A DNA stretch of 64,000 nucleotides from Candidatus Polarisedimenticolaceae bacterium (GCA_036275915.1 DASUCV010000001.1:1-64000), one strand, 5' to 3'. Positions 40,856 through 52,450 are shown, counted from the stretch's first letter. Translations and numbers: made by a program. The notes: a model not told the origin generated them from the letters alone.

Positions 40856-42070
40856 TTATTCGTAGCGCAGCGACTCGATCGGATCCAGACGTGAGGCTTT
40901 TGCGGCGGGGTAGATCCCGAAGAACAGGCCGACGGCGGACGAGAAGCCGAAAGCCAGGGCGAGCGCCCAGAGCGGCACGAAGAATCCGGGCCAATTCGGG
41001 ATCAGCTTCGCCGCGAGCGCGCCGACCCCGATCCCCATCGCCATGCCGATGATTCCGCCCACGAGGGCGAGCGTGATCGCCTCGATGACGAACTGGGCGA
41101 GGATGTGGCTCCGGCGCGCGCCGACCGCCTTGCGGACGCCGATCTCGCGCGTCCGCTCGGTCACCGAGACGAGCATGATGTTCATGATCCCGATCCCGCC
41201 GACGAGGAGCGCGATCGAGACGACGCCCGCCACGACGTAGGTCACGCCGTTCGCGAACTTCGTGAACGACTTCAGGAACTCCTTCTGCGTCGACACCTTG
41301 AAGTCGCTCGGCTGGTCGGCGCGCAAGCGGTGGCGGACACGGAGCGTGTTCTCGATCTCGTCCGCGGCCTGGTCGACGAGCTCGGGCGTGCGGGAGCGGA
41401 CGAGGAACGCGGTGTTCTCCTCGACGTCGTGTCCCCACAAGGACACCGCGGTGCCGAACGGGATCATGACGAACTTGTCCAGCTCCTGTCCCAGGAGCTG
41501 CCCTTTCGGCTCCATGACGCCGATGATGTGGCAGGTCCGCCCCTCGACGCGGAGGTCCTTGCCGACCGGGTTCTCCGGGAGCTTGAGATCGGTGAGGACG
41601 CCGTGGCCGATGACGCACGCGTTCGTCTTGCCGGTCTCGTCGAGCGCGCCGAAGAAGCGCCCGAGATCGACGTAGTAGTTCCTCACGTCCTGGAAGACCG
41701 GCTGGACGCCGATGACCTGGTACTGCGAGCGCTCCTCGCCGAACTTCACCTCGCCGAAGTGCTGCACGATCGGCGTCGCGACGGTGACCGACGGGCAGGT
41801 GCGCATGACGGCCTGGCCGTCCTCCCACGTGAGCACGATCTTCCCGAGCTTGTCGCCTTCCTTCCCCGGCGGGCGGAACGGCTCGACGATGATCGTGTTC
41901 GCTCCGAGATTCTGCACCTCTTGCGTGATGACCTGGCTGAACCCCTGCACGATCGAGACGACCGCGATGACGGCCGCGGTGCCGATCACGATGCCGAGGG
42001 TCGTCAGCATCGACCTCATCTTGTTGGCCCAGATCGCCTTCAGGGCCATCAGGAGGTTTTCGAGGAACAC
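40856..42070 (-). CDS. MacB-type ABC transporter permease
   Basis: The 404-residue protein has an N-terminal TM with the block MLTTLGIVIGTAAVIAVVSIVQG, a large periplasmic MacB_PCD domain (about 45-260), and three C-terminal TMs forming the FtsX domain (VAGVVSIALLVGGIGIMNIMLVSVTERTREIGVRKAVGARR, and AAKASRLDPIESLRYE). It transmits ATPase movement mechanically to MacA/TolC. GTG 42070 starts 1 bp after the ATPase gene and gives the usual FLENLLMALKAI N-terminus; ATG 42049 is an alternative. Confidence 0.9.
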   Translation of the reverse strand: MFLENLLMALKAIWANKMRSMLTTLGIVIGTAAVIAVVSIVQGFSQVITQEVQNLGANTIIVEPFRPPGKEGDKLGKIVLTWEDGQAVMRTCPSVTVATPIVQHFGEVKFGEERSQYQVIGVQPVFQDVRNYYVDLGRFFGALDETGKTNACVIGHGVLTDLKLPENPVGKDLRVEGRTCHIIGVMEPKGQLLGQELDKFVMIPFGTAVSLWGHDVEENTAFLVRSRTPELVDQAADEIENTLRVRHRLRADQPSDFKVSTQKEFLKSFTKFANGVTYVVAGVVSIALLVGGIGIMNIMLVSVTERTREIGVRKAVGARRSHILAQFVIEAITLALVGGIIGMAMGIGVGALAAKLIPNWPGFFVPLWALALAFGFSSAVGLFFGIYPAAKASRLDPIESLRYE

Positions 42071-42071
42071 C

Positions 42072-42773
42072 TCAGGCTCCGACGGGGGTGTTGCGCACGT
42101 CGCTGATGATCTTTCCGTCCCTGAGGCGCACGACGCGGGCGGCGTGCTGCGCGAGGTCGTCCTCGTGGGTGACGAGGATGATCGTGTTGCCGCGGCGGTG
42201 CAGATCGTCCATGAGCGCGAGGATCTCCTCGCCCGTCTTGGAGTCGAGGTTCCCGGTCGGCTCGTCGGCGAGGAGGATCGACGGGCCGTTGACGAGGGCG
42301 CGCGCGATCGCCACGCGCTGCCGCTGGCCGCCGGACATCTCGTTCGGGCGATGGTGCTTGCGCGTGCCGAGGCCGACGGCATCGAGCGCCTTCTCGGCGC
42401 GCTCGCGCCGCTCGCGGCGCGGCACGCCCGAGTAGACGAGCGGGAGCTCGACGTTCTGGACGGCGTCCGCGCGCGGCAGCAGGTTGAACGTCTGGAAGAT
42501 GAAGCCGATCTCCTTGTTGCGGATCTGCGCGAGCTCGTCGTCGTTCATCGTGGCGATCTCGCGGCCCTTCAGGACGTACGACCCCGACGTCGGGGTGTCG
42601 AGGCATCCGATCAGGTTCATGAGCGTCGACTTGCCCGAGCCCGAAGGTCCCATGATCGCGACGTAGTCGCCGCCTTCGATCGACAGCGATACGTCGTCGA
42701 GCGCCTGGACGATCGTCTCCGCCCCCATCTGATAGGTCTTGTGGACGTCCTTGATGTCGATGAGCGCGCTCAA
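42072..42773 (-). CDS. MacB/LolD-type ABC transporter ATP-binding protein
   Basis: The 233-residue ATPase has Walker [11 protein letters not shown]-loop [10 protein letters not shown], signature [15 protein letters not shown], Walker [13 protein letters not shown] and the His switch LVTHEDDLA. The start is TTG 42773, overlapping the adaptor stop (TTGA); a longer in-frame upstream extension lies in the adaptor gene. It powers the adjacent permease. Confidence 0.92.
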   Translation of the reverse strand: MSALIDIKDVHKTYQMGAETIVQALDDVSLSIEGGDYVAIMGPSGSGKSTLMNLIGCLDTPTSGSYVLKGREIATMNDDELAQIRNKEIGFIFQTFNLLPRADAVQNVELPLVYSGVPRRERRERAEKALDAVGLGTRKHHRPNEMSGGQRQRVAIARALVNGPSILLADEPTGNLDSKTGEEILALMDDLHRRGNTIILVTHEDDLAQHAARVVRLRDGKIISDVRNTPVGA

Positions 42774-44077
42774 TCGATTTCGACTTGGGCCTTGCCCTCG
42801 TCGTCTCCTTTCTTCTTCTCTTCGGCCTTCTTCTCGCGGACGAGATCGCCGGGCTTGAGGTCGCGGAGGGCGCGGTACGGGCCCGTGATCACCGTCTCGC
42901 CCTCCTTGAGACCGTCCGCGACCGTGACCGAGGTCTCGTCGCTGATGCCGGACTTCACCTTCTTGAGGACCGCCTTCTTGTTCTCGACGACGAAGACGCA
43001 CTCCTGCGTGTCGGCCTTGTCCGCCTTCGCGGCGGGAGCCGGCGCGGGATCCTTCGCGTCCTTCTTGTCTTTGCCGTCCTTCGCCTCGAGCTCCGACGGC
43101 TTCTTGAGCATGATCGCCTGGATCGGCACCGTGAGCGCGTGATCCGCACGCTCGGTCTCGATGCGCGCCTTGGCGGTCATTCCGGGACGGAGCTTCGTAT
43201 CCACGGTATCGAGCGCGATCTTGACCTCGAAGATCTGCGTCTGCTGGCCGGCGCGCTGGATCGCCGAGCCGGCGATCTCGATGACCTTGCCGGCGTACGG
43301 CTTCGCCTCGCCGACGGCGTCGACGACGACGCGGGCGATCTGCCCAAGCTTGACCTGGGTCACGCGGGTCTCGTCGACGTCGACCGTCGCCAGGATCTCG
43401 CCCATGTCGGAGACGATCATGATCACGGTGCCGGGGTTGTTCATCGTCCCGGTCAGCGTGATCTCGCCCTTCTCGGCGTTCAGCTTCGTGACGGTGCCGT
43501 CCATCGGCGACCGGATCGTCGTCTTCGAGAGGTCGTCTTGCGCGTGCGCGAGGCTCGCGTCCGCCTGCGCGACCTGCTCCTCGAGGCTGCCGAGCTCGAT
43601 CTCGCGCTGCCTGAGGTCGAGATCGCTCAGGTCGAGCGTCTCCTGCGAGACGAGCCCGCTCGTCTGGAAGAGAGCCTTGTTACGCTTGTTCTGACGCTCC
43701 GAGTTCGCGAGCGCAACCTTCGCCTGGTCGATCGCGATCTTCTGCATCCGTACGGCGGACTGGAGCCGGTCGACCTCGGTCTTGTAACGCTGGGGGTCGA
43801 TCTGGACGAGGAGGTCCCCCTTCTTGACCAGGTCGCCTTCCTTCACCGGGAGCTGGACGATCTCGCCGATGACGACCGACGACTGGATGTTGACCTTCGT
43901 GCGGGCCTCGATCCGGCCGGTCGCGGAGACGAACGAGGCGAGGTCCTTCACGGCCGCCTTGGCCATGTAGACCTCCTCGCCCTGCTCCTTGGGCTTGCTG
44001 AGCACCGACGCCGCGATGATGCCGCCGACCACGACGACGGCCCCCGCGACGATCAGCGATTTCTGGAGCTTGGTCAT
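42770..44077 (-). CDS. MacA-like periplasmic adaptor (HlyD family)
   Basis: The 435-residue protein has a TM anchor ([20 protein letters not shown]), lipoyl halves ([25 protein letters not shown] and [15 protein letters not shown]), an alpha-helical hairpin (about 100-180) and a beta-barrel region. A low-complexity Lys/Asp/Ala insert (about 325-350, [20 protein letters not shown]) and a Lys/Glu-rich tail ([15 protein letters not shown]) are unusual. It connects the ABC pump to TolC. ATG 44077 overlaps the Yip1 stop by 4 bp. Confidence 0.9.
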   Translation of the reverse strand: MTKLQKSLIVAGAVVVVGGIIAASVLSKPKEQGEEVYMAKAAVKDLASFVSATGRIEARTKVNIQSSVVIGEIVQLPVKEGDLVKKGDLLVQIDPQRYKTEVDRLQSAVRMQKIAIDQAKVALANSERQNKRNKALFQTSGLVSQETLDLSDLDLRQREIELGSLEEQVAQADASLAHAQDDLSKTTIRSPMDGTVTKLNAEKGEITLTGTMNNPGTVIMIVSDMGEILATVDVDETRVTQVKLGQIARVVVDAVGEAKPYAGKVIEIAGSAIQRAGQQTQIFEVKIALDTVDTKLRPGMTAKARIETERADHALTVPIQAIMLKKPSELEAKDGKDKKDAKDPAPAPAAKADKADTQECVFVVENKKAVLKKVKSGISDETSVTVADGLKEGETVITGPYRALRDLKPGDLVREKKAEEKKKGDDEGKAQVEID

Positions 44078-44856
44078 CCCATGAACGCCGACAACAGGAG
44101 GCCCAGACAAACCTTGACCACGATGTAGGCAACCCAAACGCCCAGGACGACATTACGGGCCGATGACTTCGAGAGGCGCGTCGTCTTCGAGAGCGCGATC
44201 GATCCCACGAGGAACAGCCAGATGTCGAAGACGTCGACGCTCGAGAGCAGGCCGAGGAGCGCCTTGTTCGTCGTCTCGAAGTCCATGAACGCGGCGACGT
44301 TGGACTTGAGGATGCGCCCGAACTGGACATCGGGCGGATCGAACGACGCCTTGGGATACGCGACGATCGTCGTCAGCAGGAGCGGGATGAGCCCGATCGT
44401 CTGCGTGTACGCGTACCCGGCGACGACCTTGAGATAGTTCGTCTTCGCCCCGAATGCCGCCGCGAGCCCGTGATAGAGCAGCGGCACGAAGAAGATCGGG
44501 ATCAGGACGAAGAGCGACGTCAACGCCCGCCGCACCGGCTTCTTGCCGTTCTCGAACCCCTCGCGCGTCTTCTGCTCGACCTGATCGCGCTGGGCGTCGG
44601 TCATGTTGCCCTTCGACATCTTCTCGACGAACTTCATCTGGTTCTTGACGGCCTGATCGACGTCGATCTTCGTCACGGTGACGCTCTGCACGACGAAGAA
44701 CGCGATCATGAGGAGGAAGACCGGAAGCAGCCAGTCCCATCCGGGCCTCCGGGCGATCGACTCGAAGGTCTTCGTCGGCGACGTGAAGACGCCGATCAGC
44801 CGCGCGACCGGCGACAGCTCCGGCCCCTGGCTCGGTGCCCCCGTGGACTCGGTCAT
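44074..44856 (-). CDS. Yip1-domain membrane protein
   Basis: The 260-residue protein has about five TMs: the N-terminal LIGVFTSPTKTFESIARRPGWDWLLPVFLL is the bacterial Yip1 signature, followed by a charged helix (VDQAVKNQMKFVEKMSKGN...) and further TMs. The function in bacteria is not established. Located between TolC and MacA with tight spacing (3 bp, then ATGA overlap), it probably belongs to the export system. Confidence 0.75.
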   Translation of the reverse strand: MTESTGAPSQGPELSPVARLIGVFTSPTKTFESIARRPGWDWLLPVFLLMIAFFVVQSVTVTKIDVDQAVKNQMKFVEKMSKGNMTDAQRDQVEQKTREGFENGKKPVRRALTSLFVLIPIFFVPLLYHGLAAAFGAKTNYLKVVAGYAYTQTIGLIPLLLTTIVAYPKASFDPPDVQFGRILKSNVAAFMDFETTNKALLGLLSSVDVFDIWLFLVGSIALSKTTRLSKSSARNVVLGVWVAYIVVKVCLGLLLSAFMG

Positions 44857-44859
44857 TCC

Positions 44860-46470
44860 TTACCTCCCGGCCTCGGCGTCGAGCTTGAGGCCTTGCGACT
44901 CGAGGAGCGTGCCCTTCGAGCGCTCGAGATCCGCGAGCCCCTTGTTGTAGTCGAGCACGGCCTGGATGAGCTGCAATTGAGCGTTCCTGAGGTCGGTCTG
45001 GAAGGTGAAGACCTCGAACGAGGTCGACATCCCGTTGTCGAACTTCTTCTGCTCGGCCTCGAGCTTCTTCTGCTGGAGCTCGACGTTCTTGCGCCCGGCG
45101 ACGACCCGCTCGTAGCCCGACTCGACGGCGCGAACGGCGCGGCGCACGTCGACGCGGACGATCTCCTCGGTGTTCTGCTCGGACAACTCGGCTTTTTGGC
45201 GGTTGATCTGGGCGTTGGCGTAGTTCGCCTCGGCGGCGCGGTTGTTGATCGGAACGGCGTAGGTGAGGCCGACGAACCAGGTGTAGTTGTCGAGCTTCGG
45301 AATCTCTCCCAACGCGGATCCCAGCCCGCCGGTATTGAACGTCTGGAAGAAGATGTCATCGGCGGTGTTGAGGATGCCGTCCGGGCCGGGAAGCTGATTG
45401 TTCGTGATTGAATTGAGATTGTTCCCCGTCGGCGAGAATCTGGCGGTGAGATCGAGTTGATGCCGGGCGTTCTTCTTCGCCACCCGCTCGCCGAGCTGCG
45501 CCGTTTCGACCTGATAGCCGGACTGGAGAATCTCGGGACGCGACTTCAGCGCGGTGGCGATCGCCTCGTCGAGGCTCGGCTGCCGCTGGTCCTGCGCCGG
45601 CTCCTCCGTCGGATTGATCGACTTGTTCCAGAGAGGGTCGTCGGGAGGAATGGCCAGGAGCTGGCGAAGAGCGTCCTCGGAGTTCTTCACGGCAAGCTTC
45701 GTCGTGATGACGCCCTCGACGTTCGAGGCGACGTTCGCTTCGGCCTGCGTGATCTCGATCGGGGCCAGCGTCCCGACCTCGACCTTCTTCTTGTTCAGCT
45801 CGTAGAGATCTTGCGAGAGCTTCAGCGCCTGCTCGGCGACCTCTTGCGCCTTCATCGAGGCGAGCAGGTCCCAGTAGGCGTTCTCGACCGTCTGGATCAC
45901 GCTCGTCGCCTGACCGCGCAGCACCTCGTGGCTGATGTCGACGTTCGTCTTCGCCACCAGGAGCGAGTACTCGGTCGTTTCCTTGCCGAGGCCTTTGAGA
46001 AGCGGGAGCGTGAATGCCAGGTTGAGGGCACTGCTGTACTTGGGGTTGTAGTCGCCAAAAGGCTTTGCATCGATGTAGGCGGAGCTGAGCGACGCTTCCC
46101 AGGTCGCGCCGAAGTTCAGGAGCTGCTTGAAGTCGGCCGAGATGTCCGTGGTCTTCTGCTTCGGTGAGGCATAGACGACCCGGCCGCCGATGAACAGCGG
46201 CTGCCCTTCGGACTTGGTCTCGGTGTGGCCGAGCTGCGACGTGAAGAACGGGTCGAAGGCGGCCTTCTGAAACAGCACGTCGTTCAGGGCGATCTGCGGG
46301 TCTCTCTTGGCGACGGCGAGATCGAGATTGTTCTCGAGCGCCTTCGAAAGGGCCTCGGACAGGCTGAGCGGCACAGTCCCCGCATCTTGGGCGTACGCCC
46401 GCGGTACGGACGACGCGACGAGCGCCGCCGCCGTCGCGAGGGACACCAACATCACGCATCTCGGCTTCAC
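44860..46470 (-). CDS. TolC-family outer-membrane channel of the MacAB-type system
   Basis: The 536-residue protein has a signal peptide (KPRCVMLVSLATAAALVASSVPRAYA) and OEP repeats (LSLSEALSKALENNLDLAVAKRDPQIA; later LDEAIATALKSRPEILQSGYQVETAQL). Its length, about 100 residues above usual, includes an insert (NSITNNQLPGPDGILNTADDIFFQTF). GTG 46470 is preceded by GGAGG 6 bp upstream. It starts the operon; the 134-bp gap upstream holds minus-strand TATCCT-like and TAATAC sequences but no convincing promoter. Confidence 0.88.
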   Translation of the reverse strand: MKPRCVMLVSLATAAALVASSVPRAYAQDAGTVPLSLSEALSKALENNLDLAVAKRDPQIALNDVLFQKAAFDPFFTSQLGHTETKSEGQPLFIGGRVVYASPKQKTTDISADFKQLLNFGATWEASLSSAYIDAKPFGDYNPKYSSALNLAFTLPLLKGLGKETTEYSLLVAKTNVDISHEVLRGQATSVIQTVENAYWDLLASMKAQEVAEQALKLSQDLYELNKKKVEVGTLAPIEITQAEANVASNVEGVITTKLAVKNSEDALRQLLAIPPDDPLWNKSINPTEEPAQDQRQPSLDEAIATALKSRPEILQSGYQVETAQLGERVAKKNARHQLDLTARFSPTGNNLNSITNNQLPGPDGILNTADDIFFQTFNTGGLGSALGEIPKLDNYTWFVGLTYAVPINNRAAEANYANAQINRQKAELSEQNTEEIVRVDVRRAVRAVESGYERVVAGRKNVELQQKKLEAEQKKFDNGMSTSFEVFTFQTDLRNAQLQLIQAVLDYNKGLADLERSKGTLLESQGLKLDAEAGR

Positions 46471-46604
46471 GTCAATCCTCCGCTTGAAAGAGCCCGTGCT
46501 CCCCGGACCTTGCCCCCGCCCGATCCCCAGCCATCGTCTGGCGTATTACGCTCGACCCCGGCAGGCGGTTTCAGCGACGAGGGCCGGGAGGATACAACGG
46601 CGGC

Positions 46605-47582
46605 CTACCGCGTGGCGACGTGACAGGCGACCCGGCGACGGTCGTCGATCGCGAGAAGCGGCGGCTCCTCGCGCAGGCAGACCGCCTCGGCGAGCGGACA
46701 GCGCGGGTGGAAGCGGCAGCCGGAGGGCGGCCTGAGGGGCGAAGGAGGCTCGCCGGGAAGCACGCGGGCGGGAGGGGCGTCCGGCGACCGGCGCGGCGTC
46801 GCCTCGAGGAGCGCCCGGGTATACGGGTGCTTCGGGGCGAGGTAGAGGTCCTCCGCGGGCGCCTCCTCGACGATCTTCCCCAGGTACATGACCGCGACGC
46901 GGTGCGCGACGTGCCGGACGAGGCGGAGGTCGTGCGCGATGAAGAGATAGGCGAGCCCCCGGCGCCGCTGAAGGTCGACGAGCAGGTTGACGATCTGCGC
47001 CTGAATCGAGGGGTCGAGGGCCGACACCGGCTCGTCGGCGACGAGGAATCGGGGCTCGCAGGCGATCGCCCGCGCGATCCCGATCCGCTGGCGCTGCCCG
47101 CCGGAAAAGGCGTGCGGGTACTTGTCGAGGGCCGAGCGGTCGAGGCCGACCTCCTCGAGGAGGAGGGCGGCGCGCTCGCGCCGCTCGGCGCGCGAGGCGC
47201 CGATGCCGTGGATCGTGAGCGGCTCGGCAACGAGCGAGGCGACTTTCATCCGGGGGTTGAGCGCCCCGTAAGGATCCTGGAAGACGATCTGGAAGTGGCG
47301 GCGCATCCGCCGCAGGGGCCGCGCCGCCAGCGCGAGCAGATCGACCCCGTCGAAGCGGATCGCGCCGGCGTCCGGCTCCGCGAGCCTCACGATGAGCCGG
47401 CCGGTCGTCGACTTCCCGGAGCCGGACTCCCCGACCAGACCGAGCGTCTCACCCGCCCCGACCTCGAGATCGACCCCGTCGACGGCACGGAGCGCCGGGC
47501 CAGGGCGGCCGAGCCAACCGGTGCTCGCGGTGAACGACTTGACGAGCCCGCGCGCCTGGACGAGCGGCGGCCCCTCGTTCAA
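46605..47582 (-). CDS. Oligopeptide/dipeptide ABC transporter ATPase (DppF/OppF-like)
   Basis: The 325-residue ATPase has Walker [10 protein letters not shown], signature [16 protein letters not shown], Walker [13 protein letters not shown], and the C-terminal oligopeptide-type extension with cysteines ([22 protein letters not shown]), often an Fe-S site in DppD/F proteins. The start is TTG 47582, overlapping the upstream stop (TTGA). It pairs with the adjacent DppD-like ATPase; no permease or binding protein is in the window, so the rest of the transporter is elsewhere. Confidence 0.9.
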   Translation of the reverse strand: MNEGPPLVQARGLVKSFTASTGWLGRPGPALRAVDGVDLEVGAGETLGLVGESGSGKSTTGRLIVRLAEPDAGAIRFDGVDLLALAARPLRRMRRHFQIVFQDPYGALNPRMKVASLVAEPLTIHGIGASRAERRERAALLLEEVGLDRSALDKYPHAFSGGQRQRIGIARAIACEPRFLVADEPVSALDPSIQAQIVNLLVDLQRRRGLAYLFIAHDLRLVRHVAHRVAVMYLGKIVEEAPAEDLYLAPKHPYTRALLEATPRRSPDAPPARVLPGEPPSPLRPPSGCRFHPRCPLAEAVCLREEPPLLAIDDRRRVACHVATR

Positions 47583-48553
47583 GCGTCCCTCCCGTAGAGG
47601 TGGCACGCCACGCGACAGCCGGCCTCGAGATCGACGTTCGGCGGCTCGATCGTGCCGCACGGCGCGAACGCCTCCGGGCACCGGGGATGGAACCGGCAGC
47701 CGGCCGGGTACGCGACCGGGTCCGGAACCTGGCCGGCGAGCGCGCGGAGGCGTTTTCCGCGCCCGTCCCCGGCATCCTCGGGAATCGCGGCGAGGAGCGC
47801 CTGCGTGTACGGGTGCCGCGGCCGCGCGAAGATCTCACGCACCGGCGCCTCCTCGACGAGACGTCCCGCGTACATGACGCCGACGCGGTCGGCGATCTCG
47901 GCGACGACGCCGAAGTCGTGCGTGATGAGGAGCACGGTGAGGCGCCGGTCGGCTTTGAGCGTGCGGAGGAGCGCCAGGATCTGCGCCTGAATCGTGAGGT
48001 CGAGCGCGCTCGTCGGCTCGTCTGCGATGAGCAGGCGCGGCCGGCAGGACAGCGCGATCGCGAGCATGGCGCGCTGCTTCATGCCGCCCGACAGCTCGTG
48101 TGCGTACGACGACGCCTGCCGCTCCGGATCCGGCAGCGCCACCTCGCCGAGGAGGCGCACCGCCTCCCGCCACGCGTCCTTCCGCGAGAGGCCGCGGTGG
48201 ATGCGGAGCGACTCGCCGACCTGCGTGCCGATCTTGAGCACCGGGTTGAGCGCGGCGCCCGCCTCCTGGAAGGCGAGGCCGATCTCGGCTCCCCTCACGC
48301 GCCGCATCTCCCGCTCCGTCAAGCCCATGAGATCGCGGCCGCCGAAGATCATCTTGCCGCCGGTGATGCGGCCCGGCTCGACGACGCGCAGCACCGAGTA
48401 CGCCGTCGCCGTCTTCCCGCACCCCGACTCGCCCACCAGGGCGTACGTCTCACCCTCTTCGAGAATGAGATCGAGCCCGTCGACCGCGCGCACCTCGCCG
48501 CGCGGATCGTCGTAGCGAACGTGCAGGTTCTCGATCGCGAGGAGCGGCGCCAT
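47579..48553 (-). CDS. Oligopeptide/dipeptide ABC transporter ATPase (DppD/OppD-like)
   Basis: The 324-residue ATPase has Walker [10 protein letters not shown], the usual insert [21 protein letters not shown] (Q-loop), signature [15 protein letters not shown], Walker [38 protein letters not shown] and the cysteine extension [23 protein letters not shown] box (minus strand, 48561-48566) is 7 bp before the ATG, so it should be leaderless. The box touches the E3 palindrome. Confidence 0.92.
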   Translation of the reverse strand: MAPLLAIENLHVRYDDPRGEVRAVDGLDLILEEGETYALVGESGCGKTATAYSVLRVVEPGRITGGKMIFGGRDLMGLTEREMRRVRGAEIGLAFQEAGAALNPVLKIGTQVGESLRIHRGLSRKDAWREAVRLLGEVALPDPERQASSYAHELSGGMKQRAMLAIALSCRPRLLIADEPTSALDLTIQAQILALLRTLKADRRLTVLLITHDFGVVAEIADRVGVMYAGRLVEEAPVREIFARPRHPYTQALLAAIPEDAGDGRGKRLRALAGQVPDPVAYPAGCRFHPRCPEAFAPCGTIEPPNVDLEAGCRVACHLYGRDA

Positions 48554-48560
48554 CGATGCG

Positions 48561-48566
48561 ATTCTA
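48561..48566 (-). promoter_or_regulatory. -10 box TAGAAT of the dppD-like gene, touching palindrome E3
   Basis: TAGAAT on the minus strand ends 7 bp before ATG 48553. Its first base is also the outermost base of element E3, so any -35 region lies within the palindrome. Confidence 0.5.
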
Positions 48567-48697
48567 CGGAAATAAGGGGACAGCTACCGAATTTCAAGGG
48601 TGACAGGAACCAGGTTTTTCTTACGCGCGAACTGCGCGCGCAAGAAAAACCTGGTTCCTGTCACCCTTGAAATTCGGTAGCTGTCCCCTTATTTCCG

Positions 48698-48698
<1 letters not shown>
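48566..48698. repeat. 57-bp perfect nested inverted repeat (element E3)
   Basis: Arms 48566-48622 and 48642-48698 are perfect reverse complements around a 19-nt loop containing CGCGCG on both sides. The outer part carries AATAAGGGGACAGCTACC, related to E2 and E4. The inner part begins GTGACAGGAACCAGG, a different palindrome type, so the element is nested. It begins at the -10 box of the dppD-like gene and ends on the first base of the mutase stop codon. Confidence 0.96.
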
Positions 48699-50290
<1,592 letters not shown>

Positions 50291-50297
50291 CGACGGG

Positions 50298-50321
50298 AGT
50301 ATAGCGACCGCTCCCTATAAT
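50298..50321. promoter_or_regulatory. Overlapping divergent promoters of mutase and mtnA
   Basis: On the minus strand TATACT (50298-50303) is 7 bp before ATG 50290. On the plus strand TATAAT (50316-50321) is 6 bp before ATG 50328. Only 12 bp lies between the boxes, so the polymerases cannot bind both together and the two genes may be reciprocally expressed. Confidence 0.6.
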
Positions 50322-50327
50322 CCGGCC

Positions 50328-51344
50328 ATGTTCACGACCGTCGCGCGCACGCCGGAAGGCGTGCGCCTTCTCGATCAAAGGCGCCTTCCGGGCGTGACGG
50401 ACTACGTGACCCTCCGGACCGCCGAGGAAGTCGCCGGCGCGATCCGCGCGATGGTCGTGAGGGGCGCGCCGGCGATCGGCGTGACCGCCGCCTTCGGGCT
50501 CACGCTCGCAGCGCCGCAGGGCGACGCCGCGCTCAGGGAGGCGGAGCGCGTCCTCCGCGCCGCGCGGCCGACCGCGGTCAATCTCGCCTGGGCGCTCGAC
50601 CGGATGATGGCCGCCGCCGCACGGGCACGGAGCGAAGGCGCGGACGACGCCGGGATCGCCGCACGTCTCGAGCGCGAAGCGCAGACAATCCACGACGAAG
50701 ACCTCGAGGCGTGCCGGGCCATCGGGCGTCACGGCGCGACACTCGTCCCGGAGCGCGCCTCGATCCTCACGCATTGCAACGCCGGCGGGCTCGCCACCGC
50801 CGGTTACGGAACGGCGCTCGGCGTCATCCGCGCGGCGGTGGAAGCGGGCAAGCGCATCCGCGTGCTCGCCGACGAGACGAGGCCGTTCCTGCAGGGCGCG
50901 CGCCTCACCGCGTGGGAGCTGATGCAGGACGGGATCGAGACGGTGCTCATCGCGGACAGCGCGGCCGGAAGCCTTCTCCGCTCGGGCGCGATCGACCTCG
51001 TCGTCGTCGGCGCCGACCGCATCGCGCGGAACGGCGACGTCGCCAACAAGATCGGAACGTACTCTGCCGCGGTCCTCGCGAAGGAGAACGGCGTGCCGTT
51101 CTACGTCGCGGCGCCGGTCTCCACGGTCGACCTCGCCTGCCCGAACGGCGAGGCGATCCCGATCGAGTCGCGCGACGCCGCGGAGGTCACCGAGCTCTTC
51201 GGGACGCGCATCGCGCCCGCGGGTGTCGGCGTCCTGAATCCGGCGTTCGACGTGACCCCCGCGCGCTACGTCGCTGCGATCGTCACCGAGCGCGGGATCG
51301 CGCGCGCGCCCTACGAGGCCTCGCTCGCCGCTCTCCTGCGCTGA
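50328..51344 (+). CDS. mtnA: Methylthioribose-1-phosphate isomerase
   Basis: The 338-residue enzyme converts methylthioribose-1-phosphate to methylthioribulose-1-phosphate in methionine salvage. Signatures are [21 protein letters not shown] (catalytic Cys150), [18 protein letters not shown] and [20 protein letters not shown] (catalytic Asp230). Homology to eIF2B-type proteins is expected. No other methionine-salvage genes are in the window. ATG 50328 is 6 bp after TATAAT. Confidence 0.95.
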   Translation: MFTTVARTPEGVRLLDQRRLPGVTDYVTLRTAEEVAGAIRAMVVRGAPAIGVTAAFGLTLAAPQGDAALREAERVLRAARPTAVNLAWALDRMMAAAARARSEGADDAGIAARLEREAQTIHDEDLEACRAIGRHGATLVPERASILTHCNAGGLATAGYGTALGVIRAAVEAGKRIRVLADETRPFLQGARLTAWELMQDGIETVLIADSAAGSLLRSGAIDLVVVGADRIARNGDVANKIGTYSAAVLAKENGVPFYVAAPVSTVDLACPNGEAIPIESRDAAEVTELFGTRIAPAGVGVLNPAFDVTPARYVAAIVTERGIARAPYEASLAALLR

Positions 51345-51381
51345 ACGGAGACCACGACGACCGGGACCGCACAGGCGGCGC

Positions 51382-51387
51382 TACCAT
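51382..51387 (+). promoter_or_regulatory. -10-like box TACCAT before tsaD
   Basis: TACCAT ends 8 bp before ATG 51396 in the 51-bp gap after mtnA, so tsaD may have its own leaderless promoter. Confidence 0.35.
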
Positions 51388-51395
51388 GCGCGGCC

Positions 51396-52427
51396 ATGGC
51401 CCGGATCCTCGCGATCGAAAGCTCGTGCGACGAGACCGCCGCCGCCGTCGTCGAGGACCGCTGCCACGTCCTCTCCTCCGTCGTCGCGTCTCAGGACGAG
51501 ATCCACGCCAAGTACGGCGGGGTCGTTCCCGAGCTGGCGTCGCGCCGCCACGTCGAGTGCATCGGGCCGGTGATCGTGGAGGCGTTGGCCCAGGCGGGGG
51601 GCGGCCTCGACGCCCTCTCCGCCATCGCGGTGACCCGCGGACCCGGCCTCGTCGGCTCGCTCCTCGTGGGCCTCTGCGCGGCGAAGGCGATCGCCTGGCA
51701 GCGAGGCCTCCCGCTCCTCGGCATCAACCACCTCGAAGGCCACGTGCGCTCGCCGTTCCTCGAGAATCCCGGCATCGAGTTCCCGGCGATCGCGCTCGTC
51801 GTTTCGGGCGGGCACACGGCGCTCTACCTCTGCCCCGAGGAGGCGGTCTACCGGCCGATCTCGCGCACGCGCGACGACGCGGCCGGCGAGGCGTTCGACA
51901 AGGTCGCGAAGCTTCTCGGCCTCGGCTACCCCGGCGGGCCGGTCATCGACCGCCTGTCGGACGGCGCCGACGAGCAGGCGTTCGAGTTCCCGCGCGCGAC
52001 GATGAAGAACCAGTCGCTCGACTTCTCGTTCAGCGGGCTCAAGACCGCCGTGAGGATCCGCGCGACCGAGCTGGGCCTCGCGCACGCGCGCCCGTCCGGC
52101 GGCGAGGCGACCGACGCGGTCCGCGACCTCGTCGCATCGTTCCAGAGGACCGTGGCCGAGACCCTCGTCGCGACCACGCTCGCCGCGTGCCGGCGCGAGT
52201 CGGTGCCGACGGTGCTCCTGTCCGGAGGGGTCGCGTGCAACCGCCGCTTGCGCCGCGCCTTCGCCGAAGCGGAAGTCGCCGAGGGACTCCGCGTCTACGC
52301 GCCCTCGCCCCGCTACACGACCGACAACGCCGCCATGATCGGGGAGGCGGCGTTCCTTCACCTCGAGCGCGGGGATGTCGCGCCGTGGGACGTGAACGCC
52401 GACGCCCAGTGGAAGCTCGGCACGTGA
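51396..52427 (+). CDS. tsaD: tRNA threonylcarbamoyladenosine synthase subunit TsaD
   Basis: The 343-residue ASKHA-fold enzyme transfers the threonylcarbamoyl group to A37 of ANN-decoding tRNAs. It has the ATP/metal motifs ILAIESSCDETAAAVV, NHLEGHV (His112 and His116 binding Fe/Zn), LVVSGGHTALY, LDFSFSGLKTAV and LLSGGVACNRRLR, with YTTDNAAMIG at the end. It is an essential housekeeping gene; length and motifs are normal. Confidence 0.96.
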   Translation: MARILAIESSCDETAAAVVEDRCHVLSSVVASQDEIHAKYGGVVPELASRRHVECIGPVIVEALAQAGGGLDALSAIAVTRGPGLVGSLLVGLCAAKAIAWQRGLPLLGINHLEGHVRSPFLENPGIEFPAIALVVSGGHTALYLCPEEAVYRPISRTRDDAAGEAFDKVAKLLGLGYPGGPVIDRLSDGADEQAFEFPRATMKNQSLDFSFSGLKTAVRIRATELGLAHARPSGGEATDAVRDLVASFQRTVAETLVATTLAACRRESVPTVLLSGGVACNRRLRRAFAEAEVAEGLRVYAPSPRYTTDNAAMIGEAAFLHLERGDVAPWDVNADAQWKLGT

Positions 52428-52450
52428 ATGGGAGTACCCTAACGCCCCGC

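Noticed and set aside
46471-46604. A gene in the 134-bp gap before TolC
   Set aside because: No open frame with a start and plausible protein; only weak -10-like sequences.
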